From: Armatimonadota bacterium
GTDB lineage: Bacteria; Armatimonadota; UBA10988
Length of the DNA: 15,633 bases
Assembly: GCA_016183835.1 (NCBI GenBank)
Contig: JACPDV010000396.1
Coordinates: 1-15,633 of the forward strand
Reading direction: 5' to 3'
In this document: positions 12,314 to 15,633 of the stretch, one piece after another
Layout: each line of letters opens with the position of its first letter
How positions within the stretch are numbered: the first letter of the stretch is position 1
Made by a program: the position numbers and the translations under genes
The notes under the pieces: model-generated
Database searches by the model: none
Seen by the model: the letters and a program-made list of their open reading frames with translations, nothing else
Told to the model about the DNA's origin: nothing

Positions 12314-15300
12314 ATGCCGTTCGGCCTGCTGCTCGCCCTTACCCTCGCCGCCCAGCCCGCCAACCTGGTGCGCAACGCCAGCTTCGAAGAGGTCGACGCC
12401 CACGGGGCGCCGCTCGACTGGAGTTGGCAGACGGGCGCCACGCACGGCACCTTCACCGTCGACGAGACGGTCCACCGGAGCGGCCGGCGCGCGCTCAAGA
12501 TCGCCAATCCCACCGGCTTCGCGCCGCACGTCTACTGCCACTTCGAGCAGTGGCTCGACCTCAAGCCGAACCGGCAATACACCCTCTCGGCCTACGTCCG
12601 CGGACCGGCGCCACGCGGGTGGATCGGCGGCGGGCCGGAGTGGCTGGCGCGGGTGCAGCTCCCCACGGGCGACGACTGGCAGCGCGTCAGCCTGACCTTC
12701 GAGACCGGCGCCGAGGCGCGCTGGCAGCTCCTGCTCTCGTCCGACGACCGGACCGCCGGGTTCTGGCTCGATGACCTGCAGGTCGAGGAGGGCGCCGTGG
12801 CCACCGACTTCCATGCCCCCATCCCGCTCCAGCCGGGCGAGCTGCGGGTCACCCTGGAGCCCAGCGACGGCAAGGTCAACCTGCTGCCGAACCCGTCCTT
12901 CGAGAAGCTCGCCGGCGGGCTGCCGGAGGGCTGGATCTGGGACCCGCGCAACACCGACGCGACCTGCACCGTGGTGCCCCGCGGCCGGCTCGGCGGCAAC
13001 TGCCTCAAGCTCACCAACGGCACGGCCTTCAGCCCGCACGTCTACGGCCAGCTCCGGCTGGGCGACAACCTGACGGTCAGGCCGAACACCGCCTACACGC
13101 TGTCGTACTACACCCTGACCGACGGCGACCCCGGCATCGCCTGGGCCGGCGGCGGCGACGGCTGGTGGGTGCGGCTGAAGGCCCCGGAGACCCATGGCGT
13201 CTGGCGGCGCGTGATCCAGACCTTCACCACCAAGCCGACCGAGACCTCGATCCCCTTCATGATCATCACCGAGAGCCCGACGCAGGGCGTCTTGTTCGAT
13301 GACCTGATGCTCCAGGCCGGGCCGAAGGCGACCGCCTTCGAGGCGCCGGGGCTCGACCTGCCGGCCAGCCTGTCGCTCAGCCCCACCCCGGGGCTGCTCC
13401 CCACCAGCGCCCTGGTGCCGGCGTGGAAGCCGGACGTTTACCCGCCCACCGACTGGCTCTTCACCAGCGGCGCGGCGGCGTTTGAGGGCGGGCTGCGGTT
13501 GCGCGACGCGCTCCCCGGCGGCGCGCTCGAGGTGACTGTGCTGAGCGGCGCCGAGAAGCTCGCCACCGCACGCGTGGCGCCGGACGGCGGGATGCCCAGG
13601 TGGGCCGAGGTGACGGTCGAGTTCGGGCTGCCCGCGCGGCCGCTGGACAAGCTGGCGGTGGAGGCGCGGGTGGTGGGCCCGGCGGGCGAGGTGCTCCGCG
13701 GCGAGCCGTGCGCCACGCGGCTGGTGACCGGCGCCAACGTGCTGGCCGAGCTGGCGCGGGCCGAGGCGCAGCTCCCGGCGCTCGCCGAGCGGGCGAAGCG
13801 CGACGACGACGCCCGGGTGGTGGCCACAGTCCTCCGCCACTTCGCGCAGTGGACGCGCGACGACCTCGGGCAGCGCCAGGTCGCCCGCGCCTACGACACG
13901 GCCGTCCAGCTCGACCGGCTGGCCCGCGAGCAACTGGCGAAGAAGGCCCGCCCGCCGGCGCCGAGGTACGTCACCTCGCCGCTCAAGATCGCCGGCGCGG
14001 CGTTCGTCGGCACGGTGCGGAAGGCGGACGGCAGCCGAGCGCAGCAGCCGGTCTACTTCCTGGGTTACGGCGCCTTCGGGTCGGTGCGGCGCGATGTGGA
14101 GGAACTGCCGGGCTACGGGCTCAACATGATTCAGATCGAGTTCGGGCCGAACAGCGTCTTCCCGGCGGACGGGCAGGTCAGCCCTGGGGCCATCGACGAG
14201 TTCCTCAACGTCGCCGACCGGGCGGCGAAGTCTGGCGTGCAGGTCAACCTGCTCCTCTCGCCCCACTACTTCCCGCAGTGGGCGTACGAGAAGTGGCCGG
14301 TGATCGGCGGGTTCGACGGCGGCTTCTTGCGCTACTCGGTCTACTCGCCGGAGGCGCGCGGGGTGGAGGAGCAGTTCCTCCGCACCGTGATCCCGCGCAT
14401 CAAGGACCACCCGGCGCTGCACAGCATCTGCCTCTCCAATGAGCCGCTAAGCATCGACCTGACCCACAGCCGGGAGGTACCGGCGCTGTGGCACGACTGG
14501 CTGAAGCAGCAGTTCGGCACGCTGGAGGCGGTCAACCGGCGGTGGGGCCAGCAGTTCGCCTCGTTCGACGACATCCCCGTGCTGCCGCCGAAGTTCGAAG
14601 CCACGGCGATGTGCTACGACTTCTCGCGTTTCAACCAGGACATCTTCGCCGGCTGGCACCGCTGGATGGCCGACGTGATCCACTCGATGGCGCCGAGCCT
14701 GCCCGTGCACGCGAAGATCATGATGTCGGCGCACTTCTGGGCCGCGCCGCACGGCATCTGGAGCATCGCGCCCGAGCTCTTCAGCGACCTCTCGCAGATC
14801 AACGGCAACGACTGCTGCAAGTGGCCCGGGAGCGGCTCGCGCTGGGCCTGCGAGTGGCTCGGGGAGAACATGGGCTACGACTACCAGCGCTCGGCGCTCG
14901 ACGCCCCGGTGTTCAACAGCGAGAACCACCTGATCGTCGACCGCGACGTGCACGACGTGACCCGTGCGTTCATCCGCAACGTCTACTGGCAGGGCGCGAT
15001 CCACGGGCAGGGCGCCGAGACCACCTGGGTCTGGGAGCGCACCGACGAGTCCAACTCAGACTTCACCGGGAGCATCATGCACCGGCCCGAATGCGCGGCG
15101 GAGCACGGTCTGGCCGCGCTGGACCTCAACCGCGCCGGGCCGGAGGTGGCGGCCATCGCCGGTGCGCCGGCGCCGGTGGCGGTGCTCTGGTCGCAGGCCA
15201 GCGCCATCTGGAACCCGGGTCAGCACCAGCAGCTCGTGCGGGATGTCTACCTGGCGGCCAACTTCCTGGACGTGAACGTGGGGTTCGTGAACGAGCACGA

Positions 15301-15633
15301 CGCCGAGCGGTATGGCAAGGGCCAGCCGGACCGGGCGTTCGGGCAGGCGAAAGTGGTGCTCGTGCCCGGCGCATCGCACGTGCCGCCGGCGACGCTGGCG
15401 GCGCTGCGTAAGTTCACCGCGGGGGGCGGAAAGGTGATCCGCGTGGGCGAGTGCCTGACCCACGACGACGCCGGGCAGCCGTTGGACGCAGCGGGCCTGG
15501 GCGAGAGCTGGGAGCGGCCGGAGCGCGGTGACGTGGGCGAGCAGTTGTCGGCCCGGCTGCGCGGCGTGCTGGCCGCGGCGGGGGTGAAGCCCCTGGTGGG
15601 CATCGGTGTGTTCGGCGTGGAGGCAAGGTCGGC
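12314..15633 (+). CDS. Secreted GH42-like glycoside hydrolase with two N-terminal carbohydrate-binding modules (partial, 3' end outside window)
   Basis: At least 1106 codons, open at the right edge with no stop. ATG at 12314 has GGAG (12304-12307) 6 nt upstream. The signal peptide is short (MPFGLLLALTLAAQP) and lacks the usual basic start. Two CBM4/9-type beta-sandwiches follow at about 17-165 and 189-336; they are duplicates, sharing N-x-SFE, the APHVY/SPHVY motif, and FWLDDLQVEEG versus VLFDDLMLQAG. Then come a beta-rich linker and a helical segment (about 474-545), and a TIM barrel (about 575-930). It contains SNEPLS, with E710 as probable acid/base, and FNSENHL, with E870 as probable nucleophile. 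WLKQQFGTLEAVNRRWGQQF (about 725) is typical of GH42 beta-galactosidases. From about 955 (PVAVLWSQ, VLVPGASHVPP, AGGGKVIRVGE) the protein matches the GH42 amidotransferase-like trimerisation domain. Exact substrate is unknown; a beta-galactoside or related plant or algal polysaccharide side chain is a reasonable guess. Confidence 0.9.
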   Translation, partial: MPFGLLLALTLAAQPANLVRNASFEEVDAHGAPLDWSWQTGATHGTFTVDETVHRSGRRALKIANPTGFAPHVYCHFEQWLDLKPNRQYTLSAYVRGPAPRGWIGGGPEWLARVQLPTGDDWQRVSLTFETGAEARWQLLLSSDDRTAGFWLDDLQVEEGAVATDFHAPIPLQPGELRVTLEPSDGKVNLLPNPSFEKLAGGLPEGWIWDPRNTDATCTVVPRGRLGGNCLKLTNGTAFSPHVYGQLRLGDNLTVRPNTAYTLSYYTLTDGDPGIAWAGGGDGWWVRLKAPETHGVWRRVIQTFTTKPTETSIPFMIITESPTQGVLFDDLMLQAGPKATAFEAPGLDLPASLSLSPTPGLLPTSALVPAWKPDVYPPTDWLFTSGAAAFEGGLRLRDALPGGALEVTVLSGAEKLATARVAPDGGMPRWAEVTVEFGLPARPLDKLAVEARVVGPAGEVLRGEPCATRLVTGANVLAELARAEAQLPALAERAKRDDDARVVATVLRHFAQWTRDDLGQRQVARAYDTAVQLDRLAREQLAKKARPPAPRYVTSPLKIAGAAFVGTVRKADGSRAQQPVYFLGYGAFGSVRRDVEELPGYGLNMIQIEFGPNSVFPADGQVSPGAIDEFLNVADRAAKSGVQVNLLLSPHYFPQWAYEKWPVIGGFDGGFLRYSVYSPEARGVEEQFLRTVIPRIKDHPALHSICLSNEPLSIDLTHSREVPALWHDWLKQQFGTLEAVNRRWGQQFASFDDIPVLPPKFEATAMCYDFSRFNQDIFAGWHRWMADVIHSMAPSLPVHAKIMMSAHFWAAPHGIWSIAPELFSDLSQINGNDCCKWPGSGSRWACEWLGENMGYDYQRSALDAPVFNSENHLIVDRDVHDVTRAFIRNVYWQGAIHGQGAETTWVWERTDESNSDFTGSIMHRPECAAEHGLAALDLNRAGPEVAAIAGAPAPVAVLWSQASAIWNPGQHQQLVRDVYLAANFLDVNVGFVNEHDAERYGKGQPDRAFGQAKVVLVPGASHVPPATLAALRKFTAGGGKVIRVGECLTHDDAGQPLDAAGLGESWERPERGDVGEQLSARLRGVLAAAGVKPLVGIGVFGVEARS

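Noticed and set aside
12092..14422. Long minus-strand reading frame of 776 codons opposite the glycosidase
   Set aside because: It is His/Arg/Val-rich with no domain pattern, and the plus strand carries a clear CBM and GH42 protein. It is open only because third positions are G or C.

Overview
The window is visibly GC-rich, with third codon positions dominated by G and C, so almost every real gene casts long false reading frames on the other strand. Six protein-coding genes are supported, two of them cut by the window edges. No tRNA, rRNA, CRISPR array, insertion sequence or phage gene was seen. The mix suggests a free-living Gram-negative-type bacterium: a four-domain ribosomal protein S1, a DNA polymerase I with a dead proofreading domain, a very large secreted beta-propeller/FlgD-like protein, and a secreted family-42-like glycosidase with carbohydrate-binding modules. 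Armatimonadota, Planctomycetota or an uncultured relative would fit, but this is an inference from gene content, not a placement.

Minus strand, read right to left: polA (11381 to 8781), a ribosomal protein S1 gene (8523 to 6640) with a near-consensus promoter of its own and a leader of about 160 nt, a 1734-residue secreted multidomain protein (6314 to 1110), and 43 nt further on a CsgG/FlgT-like exported protein that runs off the left edge (1066 to <1). The last two form an operon and are probably envelope or surface proteins.

Plus strand, diverging from polA across a 120-nt spacer: a rhomboid-fold membrane protein that has lost its catalytic residues (11502 to 12251), then, after 62 nt, a secreted two-CBM glycosidase of the GH42 type that runs off the right edge (12314 to >15633).

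The most interesting points are: (1) S1 domain 4 is split by a long acidic insertion carrying four copies of a 48-bp tandem repeat; (2) the S1 leader holds a hairpin with a Shine-Dalgarno-like GGA in its loop just upstream of the start, which recalls rpsA autoregulation in other bacteria; (3) the large secreted protein and its CsgG-like partner look like an uncharacterised envelope pair, and the large protein contains an unnamed module of about 170 residues; (4) the rhomboid homologue is a pseudoprotease. No clear defence system or mobile system is present.
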